The translations under genes and the position numbers were made by a program. Below the pieces are notes generated by a model, which saw only the letters and a program-made list of their open reading frames with translations, was not told the origin of the DNA and made no database searches. A stretch of DNA of 64,000 nucleotides from Diplonema japonicum (Eukaryota; Euglenozoa; Diplonemea; Diplonemida; Diplonemidae): contig OZ025661.1 in assembly GCA_964019335.1 (NCBI GenBank), forward strand, positions 400,001 to 464,000. Direction: 5' to 3'. Shown here piece by piece: positions 10,357 to 20,222 of this stretch. The stretch's first letter is position 1; each line of letters begins with the position of its first letter.

Positions 10357-12457
10357 CCCCAGCACATACCGAGTGGGTCGCCCCTTCGTAAAACGCGCTC
10401 AATGATTTGCAAGACAATAAAGGGTCGGTGAAACAAGGTTTCGCACCACCGTTTATTCTCCCCTCCCCGCTCCCCCTCACCTGCCCGGCCGACAAACTAA
10501 ACAACGACGAAACCCCAGACGCCTTTTCCTCCACAACTTCAACAATTTCACCAACCCCATCAGCCTCCATCGACGGGAAAAGCCTACCGGACTCAGCAGC
10601 AGACAAATATTTCAAAGTACCAGCCTGGTCCACAAAAGCAACAAGGGTAGGGAGACAGAGCAGCGCGGTTGGTTGCGAAGGGAGATCCAATGCACAACAA
10701 GGAGTCGGCGTAGAACTATCAAACCGCATTATCGTAGATTCTGTGACAGCAAGATACCCAGCATCACATGGCGACAATGTGAAGATACGAATTTCGATGG
10801 AAAAGATCAAACCCCGGCTTGCAAGATCCCATCCGAAAAGGTGTGTGTTACAATGCGCCACAACAGCCTGTCGCTCGGCGAAAGCAGGGAAAACAACTTG
10901 TTGGATGCTGGACCCTGTTAAATGCTGCGTCAAAACACCCAAATCTTGGAACCCCGGGCATGTCACACACGACACACAACTATCGGTCCCGACTGCGAGA
11001 ACAGTACCGTCGTCTGACAGCTCGTTGCAAAGAGCTTCATCACAGTTCAGTTTTAAAGTGGCAGAGTGTGTCCAATGTCCTGCAGTGAACTTCCATTGCT
11101 TCTGTGTACCGTCTTTCGACGTCGAGACCACGATATTTCTCGTCCTGTGCATGGCGAGGCTGGTGACTATGTTCTCCTCATGCGGGTTGTCGATAAATGT
11201 ATTAACTTTCCACTCCAACCCATCTCCTGACAGGTTCCAAAACCGCATAGTGCTCATGTACACACCGTTCAACGAGACATCTGACTGTTCCAACGTCACC
11301 AAGTGCTGTCCTGAACGCGACGCTACCAAGTGCTTAACAGTAATCTTCGGAAGGGGCGTGTTGTTCACCTTTGATGTAACGTTGGACGGCGCCACCTTAA
11401 TGGTTCGCAGGTACTGTCTTTTGGAAGGATCGAACACCCTCACCATGTTGTCCATTCCTTCAAGAGCAAGCACCACACCGGTTGGGACGTACATCGGTTT
11501 TATCCCAGTGCACGGTTGGCCTAACAGTAAATTCTCACCGTGGACCACGCACGATGGTTTTCTTTCCGCAACGTTGATGATCAAAAGTGTTCCCGGTGCA
11601 CAACCAACCACCACATCCGCGTCATCCGGAAACCACTGTGCTGTCAGGATAGGTCCCGGAAGACGGGCTATCTTGTTTGACGTCCACGACCGTGTGTTCC
11701 ACAATAACAATACAGATTCCTCTCCTCCTGAAATCAACGTTGTCCCGTCGGAGTTGTACTGTAAAACGGATACAGAATGCGCGTGCCAATGTGCTTCTTT
11801 CATAGTGTGTTCGTGGGAGATGGACCATGTTCGGATACGGCCTGTAGAGTCACCAATAGACACGATGGAGGAGAAGGGGTGTACCGCGAGCGATGTTGTT
11901 CTAAAGGTGGATGGGAGCTGTACTGTTGGGACGGTTGTTGTCAAATCGATGACGTGGACCGAGGCAGTTTGCGGTGTTGCGAATGCGATTGTGTTGGGTT
12001 CTGGTGACGAAACTGACATGTGTGTAGCAGCCGATTCCACCTCCGCGAGTTGTATTATTTGCTTCGTTCTGAGAATTAGCATTTTGATGACGGAGTTGCT
12101 GCGGTGTGCTTTTGCGTAGATAATTACGGTGTCGCCTACGCGTACGGATTGGCCACCTCTGTTTTGGATGCCAGTGACGGATCTGCGGCCTACTAGTCTA
12201 ACTTCCATCATTGTTAGGCCTTCTTCCATTGGGATTGTTTCGATTTGTTTTTCTCCTTCGTATATAGTGAGGGCGCCCTTTTCGTTCCACACCCCAACCT
12301 TCTTCGACCCCGTGATTTGTACGCATCCCAGCCCACCCTTGTCTGCTGTGTCCACAATATATTGTTCAGCGAGCGTTTTTTTGTTTCGATAACATATCCT
12401 ATTCTCGTCGCCGATCGCGATGTTGTCACCGCTCCAAAACACTCGCGCAAAATCCAT
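10253..12457 (-). CDS. WDR75: WD40 protein, likely WDR75/Utp17 (U3 processome)
   Basis: Two exons, 12457-10370 and 10312-10253, give about 715 residues. The intron at 10313-10369 (57 nt, GTATGT...CAG) holds a long A run. It is a multiple of three without a stop, so the unspliced frame reads straight through as poly-Lys. The protein has two series of WD40-like repeats, for example SVSVLQYNSDGTTLISGGEE followed by VLLLWN, and TSLAMHRTRNIVVSTSKDGT followed by QKQWKF. The end, SVSLNPLLDSLF, resembles the short conserved tail of WDR75/Utp17 (t-UTP subcomplex of the small-subunit processome, nucleolar). Splicing joins THS to LQAPSV. A double propeller of this size fits the family. Other large WD40 families remain possible. 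Confidence 0.65.
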
Positions 12458-12590
12458 ATTTTTTTTTCTTTTTTTTTTTTGTGTGTGTGTCCTTTTGAAC
12501 GGGTTTTTTTTGAAGGGGGAGGGGGGGGGAAATGGGGAAGGATGGAAAGAGAAGTAGAAGAGAAATAAAAAAAAAAAAGTACGTTTAATG
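12458..12590 (-). promoter_or_regulatory. Candidate trans-splice acceptor and leader of the WD40 gene
   Basis: Read on the minus strand, about 65 nt of almost pure pyrimidine is followed by a short A run, CCCGTTC and AAAAG. A CA-repeat plus A-rich leader then runs into the ATG. Pyrimidine tract plus AG with no upstream coding exon is the layout of a spliced-leader acceptor. No spliced leader is visible in genomic DNA, so this is inference. Confidence 0.4.
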
Positions 12591-13203
12591 AAAAACTGAA
12601 CCGGAAATAAAAAAAAGGGAACCGATCAAGGTCGAGTCCCCCACTTGAGACCTCGGAAAGAAAGAATAAAAAAAAAAAAAAGAAGAACGAAAAAAAAAAA
12701 AGAGAAAATCTTTTTTTTTTTCTCTTTTTTTTTTTCCCCACTTACCCTTCCTCTCATATACTACCACAGTTTTGCTTCACACACAAGTTTAACACGTTCG
12801 AAAAAGCGGGGTTTCCCCCCCCTTTCTTGGTCAGGCCCAAAGTCAGTTACATGCTTCATGGATAGATTCCAAAAAAAAAAAAAAAAAAGACTTTTGAAGC
12901 CCCCTTCGTCATTTAAATCACAAAAGTACGTAGAGAATTTAAATAGGGTTGGGTGTCAAGGCGCAAGTTGTGGCACAAAGCTAATGGGTGAAGCTGGGAC
13001 AGGATGCAGCTGACTTCGGCGGGGCTTATCATAAGGAACCAGCTTCTTTGACTGCTGATGTAATCTCGGAAACTAAACTAAAATGGTCTTAAATACAGGT
13101 AAAAGTTATCGCATTTATGTGTTTTTTTTTTTTTTTTTTTTCCTTTTTTTTTGCTAAACAAGTATGTGTGAAGAAAAATGACGAAGGGTATAATAATAAT
13201 TTG

Positions 13204-13245
<42 letters not shown>

Positions 13246-13516
13246 CGCACACGTTTTCCTTACCTTCACTCCCATTTTTTTTATTCTTTTGTGGGGAAGT
13301 GGGATGTGTACATAAAGAATGAAGAAACCATAATAAAAAGCGGGTAGGGAGGGGATGGGGTTGTAAAACGAATAATTGTAAAGCGCTCTCGTCTTTTCTT
13401 TTTATTTTTCACCCTCTAATTCTTTTTTTTCCCCTGGAGAGAGAAGAAGAAAAAGAGGGGAAAAAAATAAAATTCTAAAGTAATAATGAAACAAAACCCC
13501 TCCCATTCCCTCCTAA

Positions 13517-14209
13517 TTATTTCCTTTCAGCGTCCTCTTGAGCTCGGTTGACCAAATCCTTGAGAGATGGCTCGGGGTCGGGGTGGTTTTCTGTTTTTTT
13601 TTTTTTTTTTTTTTTTTTTTATACCCCAAGTGGGGACTACACTAAAAATGAAGAAAGCCACGAGGCCAATTATAATTTGGTACCCTCCTCTCTTGACTGA
13701 GAGGAAGAACATGCTTATTTGACGAACTGACAACAAGGAGCGCATGGATTAAGCGCATTGGTGAACAAGACTACCCGACGTAACAAACTTCCCAAAGCTC
13801 GCCCCCCCTCCAAAAAGAAACTTTAAAAAAAAAAACACACAGACCCTTCAACTCATTGTACAATTCGTTTGTTTTTCGCAACAAGTAGTTCAACGGGATT
13901 TGCTGGGACATGTCATTGATGAACTTCAGAATCTCATCAAAGGTCATCCTCCGTGTCTGGATCACCTCGGATGCCATCCTGTTACGTTATTTACGTATTT
14001 AAAAAAAAAAAAGTTTTTTTTTACTATACCTGAGCAAGCAAGACGCTAAAAGCAGCTGATAATCGCAGTCAAACGGGCAGGTCCATATGACGTCCCAGAG
14101 CTTGATCACATCTTGAAACGAAAACTCCCGCTTGAAGTTCACGACGATCCATCGGAAGCAGAAGTAAAAGTTCAAAGCGTCGATGCTTTCCAGATATTTT
14201 ATAAGCTGC

Positions 14210-14255
<46 letters not shown>

Positions 14256-16285
14256 CAAACCTCTGGATCGCTAAGTACAGTGAGCTCCCCTATGAAACGC
14301 AGGTTTGCTGCAATACGCGACTGGTCTCGCTGGAAGCAAACTTCCATTCTGTCACGCATCAGGTGCTTGAAACCCGTAAAGGTTTCAACTTTGTTCCTGA
14401 AAACGTGATAAATAGTAGCCACAACATCACTCATCCCCTGACAATACCCTAGGTCGAAGTTGTAGAAAGAATACGTAACGAGAATGTCGTGCAGGACAGT
14501 CATGCCCTCACCATCATCTTCGGCGAATAAATCAATAGTGCGGTCGGTTCGCACTACGTCCTTCTCCACCCTCGCCAATCTGTCACGAAACTCTGCGAAC
14601 TGCGCTCTTTGTTCCTCTGTAATCGATGTCCATTGTCTATTGTAAGTTGCGTATTCCTTCTCTTGCTTTTCGAACGAGGCCTCTCGTTCCACTGAAGTCG
14701 ATCCTACCTCGTAAACTCTTAAAATGTAAAGCCACACTTCTTTCCGGATCTCCGGGGCGATGCCGCCTTTGAACGCTTTCTTTTTTGCCTCCCTCCAGCA
14801 TCCTTCTGAGAGCCTGCCTTCCGAATCGAAGTACGATTTCCATTCATAGCTTTTCAAAGATTCCCCCCGCGATGTTAAATCGTTGAACTCATCAGCTTCA
14901 AGGAAAAGTGTTGACGGGTTCAGATCTGCGTAATCCTCTCCTTCATCGCGTATTCCAGGTGAAGGAGGGTTCGACGTTGATTGTTGTTGTTGTTGTTGTT
15001 CTTGTTTCTCGCCCTTGGAGTCCTTCCTGTTGTCGAGGAAGGCGGTCACCCATGTTTTTTTCTTCCCGGTGGTGGATGTTGATGCTGTGCTTGTACCGGT
15101 CGTGTCAAGCCCGTTGAACGAATCATTATTCAACGGCGACCCGGCATCACCGTCTCCGAACCCTGCCAACGCCCATAACCTGTCATCGTGCGTTTGCTGA
15201 ATCGGTAAGAATTTTCCGATTTCTGTTAGAAATCTTGTCAAACCACGTGATCTGAAGTAAAAAGGTCCGTGTGTGTGCCGGAGCCCGCGGTTGTCCTGTT
15301 CAGGTGCAGATGTTAAAGTAATCGACTTGTCGCCGAACATTTTCGTGTCCTTTTTGAGCGACAGAAATTTACAGTCCGGAACGACACACGCTTGCTTCCA
15401 CTCGTTTCGAAAGGGTCCTTCATACACCACTTCTGACTCATCGTCAGGGAGAATAGGAAGAGCATCCAACGAACCCATGTTGCTCTTTGCCTTGTAAGAT
15501 AAAAGCTCCGGGTTCACAGCCATCAACAAACAGTACGGTGCCCATATAATGTACGCGTAGATCTTGCTGTACCTCGGAGCTACAATGAGGAGCGTCCCTT
15601 TGACGGAACAGCACGTGACATCCTCTTGCTTGTAGATCATGACCGAGTCCTTCAAAGACCTCTCCGAGATTAGATGATACAGTTTTCTATGAGATTCTGC
15701 CGAATCGACCCCAACAAGGTATGTGCCTTCCTCTAGCTTTGTGAGCGAGTTTCTCTGCGATGTGCTTGGTTCCGGTGCGGGTGTCTGTGGTTCGTCAAGT
15801 TTCAAAGCAGATACTCTGATCACTTCCGACCATTGCCCCCGTCCTTCTGGGAGGTGGTATAGAGGCGCACCTGCTTTATGGATGTCAGCCCATGTTATAT
15901 TGTCAGATTCTAATCCTTGTAAGACCCAGTCGACTGGGTCTGCTCCAGGTTGGGACTCTGATGTTTGAATCATGTAAGCGGTGACAGGTGATGGTGTTCT
16001 AAGCCTTATTTCAATGGGGAATTGTGTGGTGGAGCCTGGGGTTGCCAGGACCTCTTCTCCTTCTAGTACTTCGCTGTCGTTGATTACTTTTAGGCTCATG
16101 ACCCGTGAGGTGATCATCCTTGGGTTGCGCTGTTTTAGTGATCGAAGTCGCACGCCGTGGACCATCAGTCCTTGGTTGTCTGGGTCTTGACTTCGGCTAC
16201 CCGCTCTATGCAGGCCTGGTACATCTCCACCACCACTGCCCCCTCCGTTGTTGCTGTTCCCCAGACCTCTGACTGAGAACTTCAT
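13517..16285 (-). CDS. TBC1D15: TBC-domain Rab GAP, TBC1D15/17-like
   Basis: Four exons: 16285-14261, 14205-14030, 13978-13845 and 13590-13517. Together they form an uninterrupted 802-codon frame. Introns are 55, 51 and 254 nt, GT...AG, each with an A or T run. The TBC domain starts near residue 507 (GGIAPEIRKEVW). It carries the arginine finger at about R579 (EKDVVRTD), the glutamine finger YCQGMSD at about 614-620, and, across intron 1, the core FCFRWIVVNFKREF. These two fingers drive GTP hydrolysis on Rab proteins. The N-terminal half, with a predicted Gly/Ser-rich start and a linker containing poly-Gln, fits the TBC1D15/Gyp7 layout (Rab7-type traffic in animals and yeast). The C-terminal tail NHPDPEPSLKDLVNRAQ is recovered only after splicing. 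Confidence is high for a TBC GAP and moderate for the subfamily. Confidence 0.88.
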
Positions 16286-16681
16286 ATGGGGGGGATTTTT
16301 TTTTTTTTGTACTCTTTTTTTTTTCTTTTTTTTTTTTCCTCCTTCCTCCCCCCCCTCCTCCCCCCCTTTTTTTTTATGTGTTGTTGCGCCCGAGCGGCAT
16401 TTTGTCTCATAAAAAAAAATAAATAACTCATTGCGCTGTCATTAAACTAGTTTTTTTTTTAATATTATTATTAGTCTCGACAATACTTTTTGTTAAAACA
16501 AAAAAAAGGGGGGGGTGGAGGGGAAAAGGGGGGGAGCATGTTTTGCGTGGAATGCTATTGTTTTTTTTTAAAAAAATTTTGCGAAAGAGAAAAAAAAAGA
16601 GGGAGGGGGAAGGTAAAAAAGAATACTCTGATCGCCTTCACCCTCTTTATCCTTTTTTTTTTTTTTATTTCACTCTTCAGA

Positions 16682-17340
16682 ATTACTTCACGCACTGGGG
16701 GGCCCATTACTTCACGCTAAATCTCATTACTTCACGGTGAAATAATGGCCTGTTTTCCGTGAAGTAATAGGGGGTTTCCGTTAAATAATATGCCTCGGTA
16801 GGCCAATTTTTGCCTCGGTTCGGTTCCCAGTGGGGCTACTTTTTCCTCTCAGTTTGCTATTTCCCCCCCAGGTTCAGCTCAATTGGCCAACTTTTGCCTC
16901 GGCTCAGTTCCAAGTTGGACTACTTTTTCCTCCCAATTTGCCCACTTTTGGCTAGGCCTTGTTCCCAGTTTCTGTGGGTAACTCTTCTGTGGGTAAGGGT
17001 AACTTAGTCAGCTTACCCAAGCTCCCCAAAAGACTTCAAAATACCGAAGCAGCAGAAAAAAAGGAGCCAGCGGCCGCGCCAGGTATGGGAAGGCCTGATT
17101 AGAGATGGTGACAGTGGCAATGCCAGCGACAGCGGCAGCTCTTAGTCAACAAAAGGAGGAAAAACAACTTGTATTGTAACCTTTGTAACCCCTCTCTTGT
17201 TGTACCCCTTGTCACCCTGTTGTGCCCCTCGTGGTGAAGTAATTTCAGAGTGTCGTGAAATAAAACCACTTACCTACCGCCAAGTAATGCTTTACCGACC
17301 TCGAGGTAACGGTAAAGTCATTACTTGTTGGCAGTAAATA
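16682..17340. repeat. Array of ATTACTTCACG words in both orientations
   Basis: ATTACTTCACG occurs at 16682, 16706 and 16726. The reverse form CGTGAAGTAAT is at 16758, and a shorter GTGAAGTAAT is at 17234. A variant inverted repeat follows near 17282-17325, where AAGTAATGCTTTACC faces GGTAAAGTCATTACTT across a GACCTCGAG-type centre. The words sit outside any coding sequence and look like repeated binding sites or the ends of a small element. Confidence 0.65.
16801..16965 (+). repeat. Two diverged tandem copies of an 82-bp unit
   Basis: Unit 1 starts GGCCAATTTTTGCCTCGG at 16801. Unit 2 starts GGCCAACTTTTGCCTCGG about 81 bases later. Both continue with a GGTTCGGTTCC/GGCTCAGTTCC word and then CTACTTTTTCCTC. 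The copies are clearly related but not identical. Non-coding. Confidence 0.7.
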
Positions 17341-17451
17341 GCTATTTTTCTCTCAGGCGTCCTGCAAAAACGAAAGAGAAAAAAGAGAGGGAAAAAAAAC
17401 GAATCCGAAGAGAGGCGACAGCAAGGTAGCTTCATGGTTAGGACAGGTTTC

Positions 17452-17496
<45 letters not shown>

Positions 17497-17592
17497 TTGT
17501 TAACCTCATTTCACAACCCAGATGAAATTTTTATTTCACTTCAGTGACATAAAAAGAAAAAATGGATCAAGTTTGTGAATAAAAGTAAAACT

Positions 17593-19593
17593 TCACTTTT
17601 TCGTAGGAATCTGCTGTGGCGGCCACAGCGGCTCTGGCTGCGAAAGATGGTCTTGGTTATGCTGGTGGTGGTGGTGGTATTGCTGATGCTGTGGCGGCCA
17701 TATCGATGGCTGCGAAAGATGGTCTTGGTTATGCTGGTGGTGGTGGTGGTGGTGGTATTGCTGATGCTGTGGCGGCCATATCGATGGCTGCGAAAGATGG
17801 TCTTGGTTATGCTGGTGATGCGGGATCTGGTGGTATTGCTGATGCTGTGGCTGGTGTGGATAATGGTGATGGTGATGGTAGTGCTGCTGCATCTCCTGTG
17901 CCTTCTTGCATGCTGCGAAAATGCCTTCCTTGATATCGACAATGATGCCTTTGTGCCCTGCGATGCAGGAGGCGTACCTTGGCGGAGCATCACCAACAAA
18001 CGGCTGCAGCGGTGTGATGACGGACTGCGGGCTGGGGTCGTAGAATGTGGCAATGGAGTACCGGTCGCCGTCGTGCTTGTTGATCACACGGTGCATGGTC
18101 GCTGGGAGTACTCCGTTCGTCAGCTTCTCCAACACAAACCCGGTGTTCAGCACGAACGACCCGGGCACCACGGGGATCGCCACCCACTCCCCATCACGCA
18201 TCACCTCCAACCCCTCATTGTCCTGTGTGATAAGCGTGAGTGCACCGTAGTCAACATGGCTGCCTGCACCGATCTCGTTTTTTCCCGGAGTTGCTTCCTT
18301 CTGAGGGGAGTATCTCAACACCCTGTTTATGACGAGAGGCTTGTCGAAGCAGTCCAACAGTGTATTGTCTTCCAACCCAAGCCCTTTGCTGATCTCTTCC
18401 AGCACACTTTCTGCTAACTTCCTCACCTGGTAAAGATACTCTTCGCATGACACGCGGAGCCCAGGGTATATATCCTCTGGGGGCCATCTGTTGAGTCCTA
18501 ACTGTGCTTCGTGTGTTGAGAGGCTGTGCGCTCCGTAGTCGAACGACTCCTTCAGGTCGCCGCCCATGAAGGGGTTCAGGTTCTCCATTCGCATTGGGGT
18601 GTATCCTCTGGCGCACTTCATAATCGGCTGGTGGTGTTCCATCCGCGGCCTCGCCATGACGGCAGCCTTGTAGTGTGCCTGAGTGCTGAAGAAGTTCTTC
18701 GCAAGTGACATCGTTTCCTGAATCTGGCTGCGCTTCACACCGTGGTTCGTGATGTACACGAACCCGTCGCTTTTCAATGCAGCGATCAGTTCGGCAGCAC
18801 GGCCTTCGTTTTTGCTCCAGTCGATGGTGTGCAGAGAGAGGCCCTTCGCACCTGCAGAGGAAGTGGCAGGCTTCGTGATCATGTCGCCTGACCCGCCCTG
18901 GTCCAGCCAGTGCGAGTGTGACGGCAGCACAGTGATGCTACTAGTGTTCATCGGTGAGCATGCGATGATCGATGTCGTTTCAGCTCTTTTGGAGGTGTTG
19001 ACCATGTATTTGAAGTTCTTCACAGCGGTGTTCTTAAGAGTCACTTCGACGTCTGCCTGCGTCCCCTGCGATGGGGTGGACACAGGCAGCTGCGATCTTT
19101 GTACGATTTCCCATGGTGAAGAGGTCACTTTCATGTCCGGCTTTCCTGGCAGCTTGAAGGTGACCGACTGGATGAAGTCCTTTTCGGGTACCACAAACAG
19201 CGTCCAAATGACATCGTCGTCTGCTTTGAATGCAGTGTTCCCGATTGTTATCCACACTTCGTCCTTCCCTTTGGGGAGGTACTGGACGGCGGTGAAGTTA
19301 GGATCTATCAGGAACTGCGCAAAGACCTCGAGGGGGATCCCGTCCGCAAGCGCTTTCAGGTGTTCGAGTTTTGCAAGCTTTGGACCCTTAAGTTTGAATT
19401 CTGTCCAGCCAGCGTTTACTAGAGTACCGCAGAAGAGGTGGGCCTCGTCAGCGGTGACCGTGGTACGCTCACCGACTACCTTAAGCCACGCGTGTTCGAA
19501 GGCGTCTAGACATGTGGAATCAGGTGTTCCCGCAGTCGAGAATTGGCCGAGTATGACCCTCGCCTTCTTCATGCATTCAGTAAAGCAGGTCAT
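17593..19593 (-). CDS. 2OG-Fe(II) oxygenase with possible YEATS-like N-terminal domain
   Basis: Predicted 666 residues. ATG at 19593 was chosen because the upstream frame is poly-Lys from an A run. The region about 255-545 is an isopenicillin-N-synthase-type 2-oxoglutarate/Fe(II) dioxygenase, with a DGFVYITNHGV start, HxD at H446/D448 (SHVDYGALTLI), distal H501 (MHRVINK) and RYS at 511-513 for 2-oxoglutarate. All iron and co-substrate ligands are present. Residues about 110-210 (IWTLFVVPEKDFIQSVTFKL and PWEI) resemble a YEATS-type beta sandwich, which is inference. The C-terminal 95 residues are three repeats of HNQDHLSQPSIWPPQHQQY with His runs, encoded by a DNA tandem repeat, and could bind metal. 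The substrate is unknown. The family includes plant hormone and antibiotic enzymes, and close protist relatives are mostly uncharacterised. Confidence 0.85.
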   Translation of the reverse strand: MTCFTECMKKARVILGQFSTAGTPDSTCLDAFEHAWLKVVGERTTVTADEAHLFCGTLVNAGWTEFKLKGPKLAKLEHLKALADGIPLEVFAQFLIDPNFTAVQYLPKGKDEVWITIGNTAFKADDDVIWTLFVVPEKDFIQSVTFKLPGKPDMKVTSSPWEIVQRSQLPVSTPSQGTQADVEVTLKNTAVKNFKYMVNTSKRAETTSIIACSPMNTSSITVLPSHSHWLDQGGSGDMITKPATSSAGAKGLSLHTIDWSKNEGRAAELIAALKSDGFVYITNHGVKRSQIQETMSLAKNFFSTQAHYKAAVMARPRMEHHQPIMKCARGYTPMRMENLNPFMGGDLKESFDYGAHSLSTHEAQLGLNRWPPEDIYPGLRVSCEEYLYQVRKLAESVLEEISKGLGLEDNTLLDCFDKPLVINRVLRYSPQKEATPGKNEIGAGSHVDYGALTLITQDNEGLEVMRDGEWVAIPVVPGSFVLNTGFVLEKLTNGVLPATMHRVINKHDGDRYSIATFYDPSPQSVITPLQPFVGDAPPRYASCIAGHKGIIVDIKEGIFAACKKAQEMQQHYHHHHHYPHQPQHQQYHQIPHHQHNQDHLSQPSIWPPQHQQYHHHHHHQHNQDHLSQPSIWPPQHQQYHHHHQHNQDHLSQPEPLWPPQQIPTKK
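17620..17880. repeat. In-gene tandem repeat encoding the His/Pro/Gln tail
   Basis: Three copies of a 66-75 bp unit (plus strand: GCTGCGAAAGATGGTCTTGG...) lie inside the oxygenase gene. They differ mainly in the number of GGT triplets, which are CAC His codons on the coding strand. The first two spacers keep the WPPQHQQY frame. Length variation in steps of three is expected here. Confidence 0.85.
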
Positions 19594-20222
19594 TTTCTTG
19601 TTTTCCCCCTGAGGGTTGTTATTTTTTTTCTTTTTTTTTTTTTTTTGCAAAGATTGGGGGTAAAGAATAAATATATAAAAAGAAAAGATGAAAGGCCGTC
19701 GGCATAGAGTGCCGAAGCAGGCCACAAAGCATCTACTAGAGAACAGCGGCCCACGAAGGCCATCGAAGTATCCATGAGATGCTCCGAAATAAATGGGGGG
19801 GGGGGAAATAAAGGGAACAATAATGAAATGCACCCCTTCCCTCTCATCTCCAGCCTCGTCACACTTCGCGAAATATCGGCTCGTTGCGGGAGGGGATCGA
19901 AAGGGGGAGGGTCACGTCAAAATATAAAGAACGGGAGAGAGAAAAAAAAGGGGGGGGGATAAAGGGAGGTAGAACCAGGAGACAGAGACTGATAGAGAGG
20001 AGGAAAAGACAGTACGTGCAATCTACAGCACATGAAGTGCCCACACCGTATGTATTCCTCCGTCCTCCCCTTATCTTTCTCTCTCTCGCTTTAAAATAGG
20101 TTTTAAAAAAAAAAAAAGAAATAAAGAGAGGAAAAGAACGCATGCAAAAAAACTGATAGCGAGTTAGCAGCACGGTTCTTTCTACTTTTATATATATAAA
20201 GTCGTGTATCAACCTCCCTCCA
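19594..20222. other. Spacer between oxygenase and large secreted protein
   Basis: No gene is supported. On the minus strand the part nearest the oxygenase start has pyrimidine-rich DNA, an A run, then CCCTCAG and a GGGGAAAACAAGAAA leader before the ATG, giving a candidate acceptor AG at 19609-19611. The rest is AT-rich and purine-rich and contains the 3' region of the upstream gene. Confidence 0.5.

Larger units (their letters stand above)
16286..17592. other. Spacer with short repeated words
   Basis: No gene is supported. The first 350 bases are homopolymer-rich. From 16680 to 17340 the composition is normal and the stretch is full of short repeats (listed separately). The small plus-strand frame at 16810-17007 only reflects two copies of an 82-bp repeat. 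Confidence 0.65.

Noticed and set aside
10407-12119. Plus-strand open frame of 570 codons
   Set aside because: It is antisense to the WD40 gene, whose frame has clear WD repeats and a family-like tail; the antisense product has no domain.
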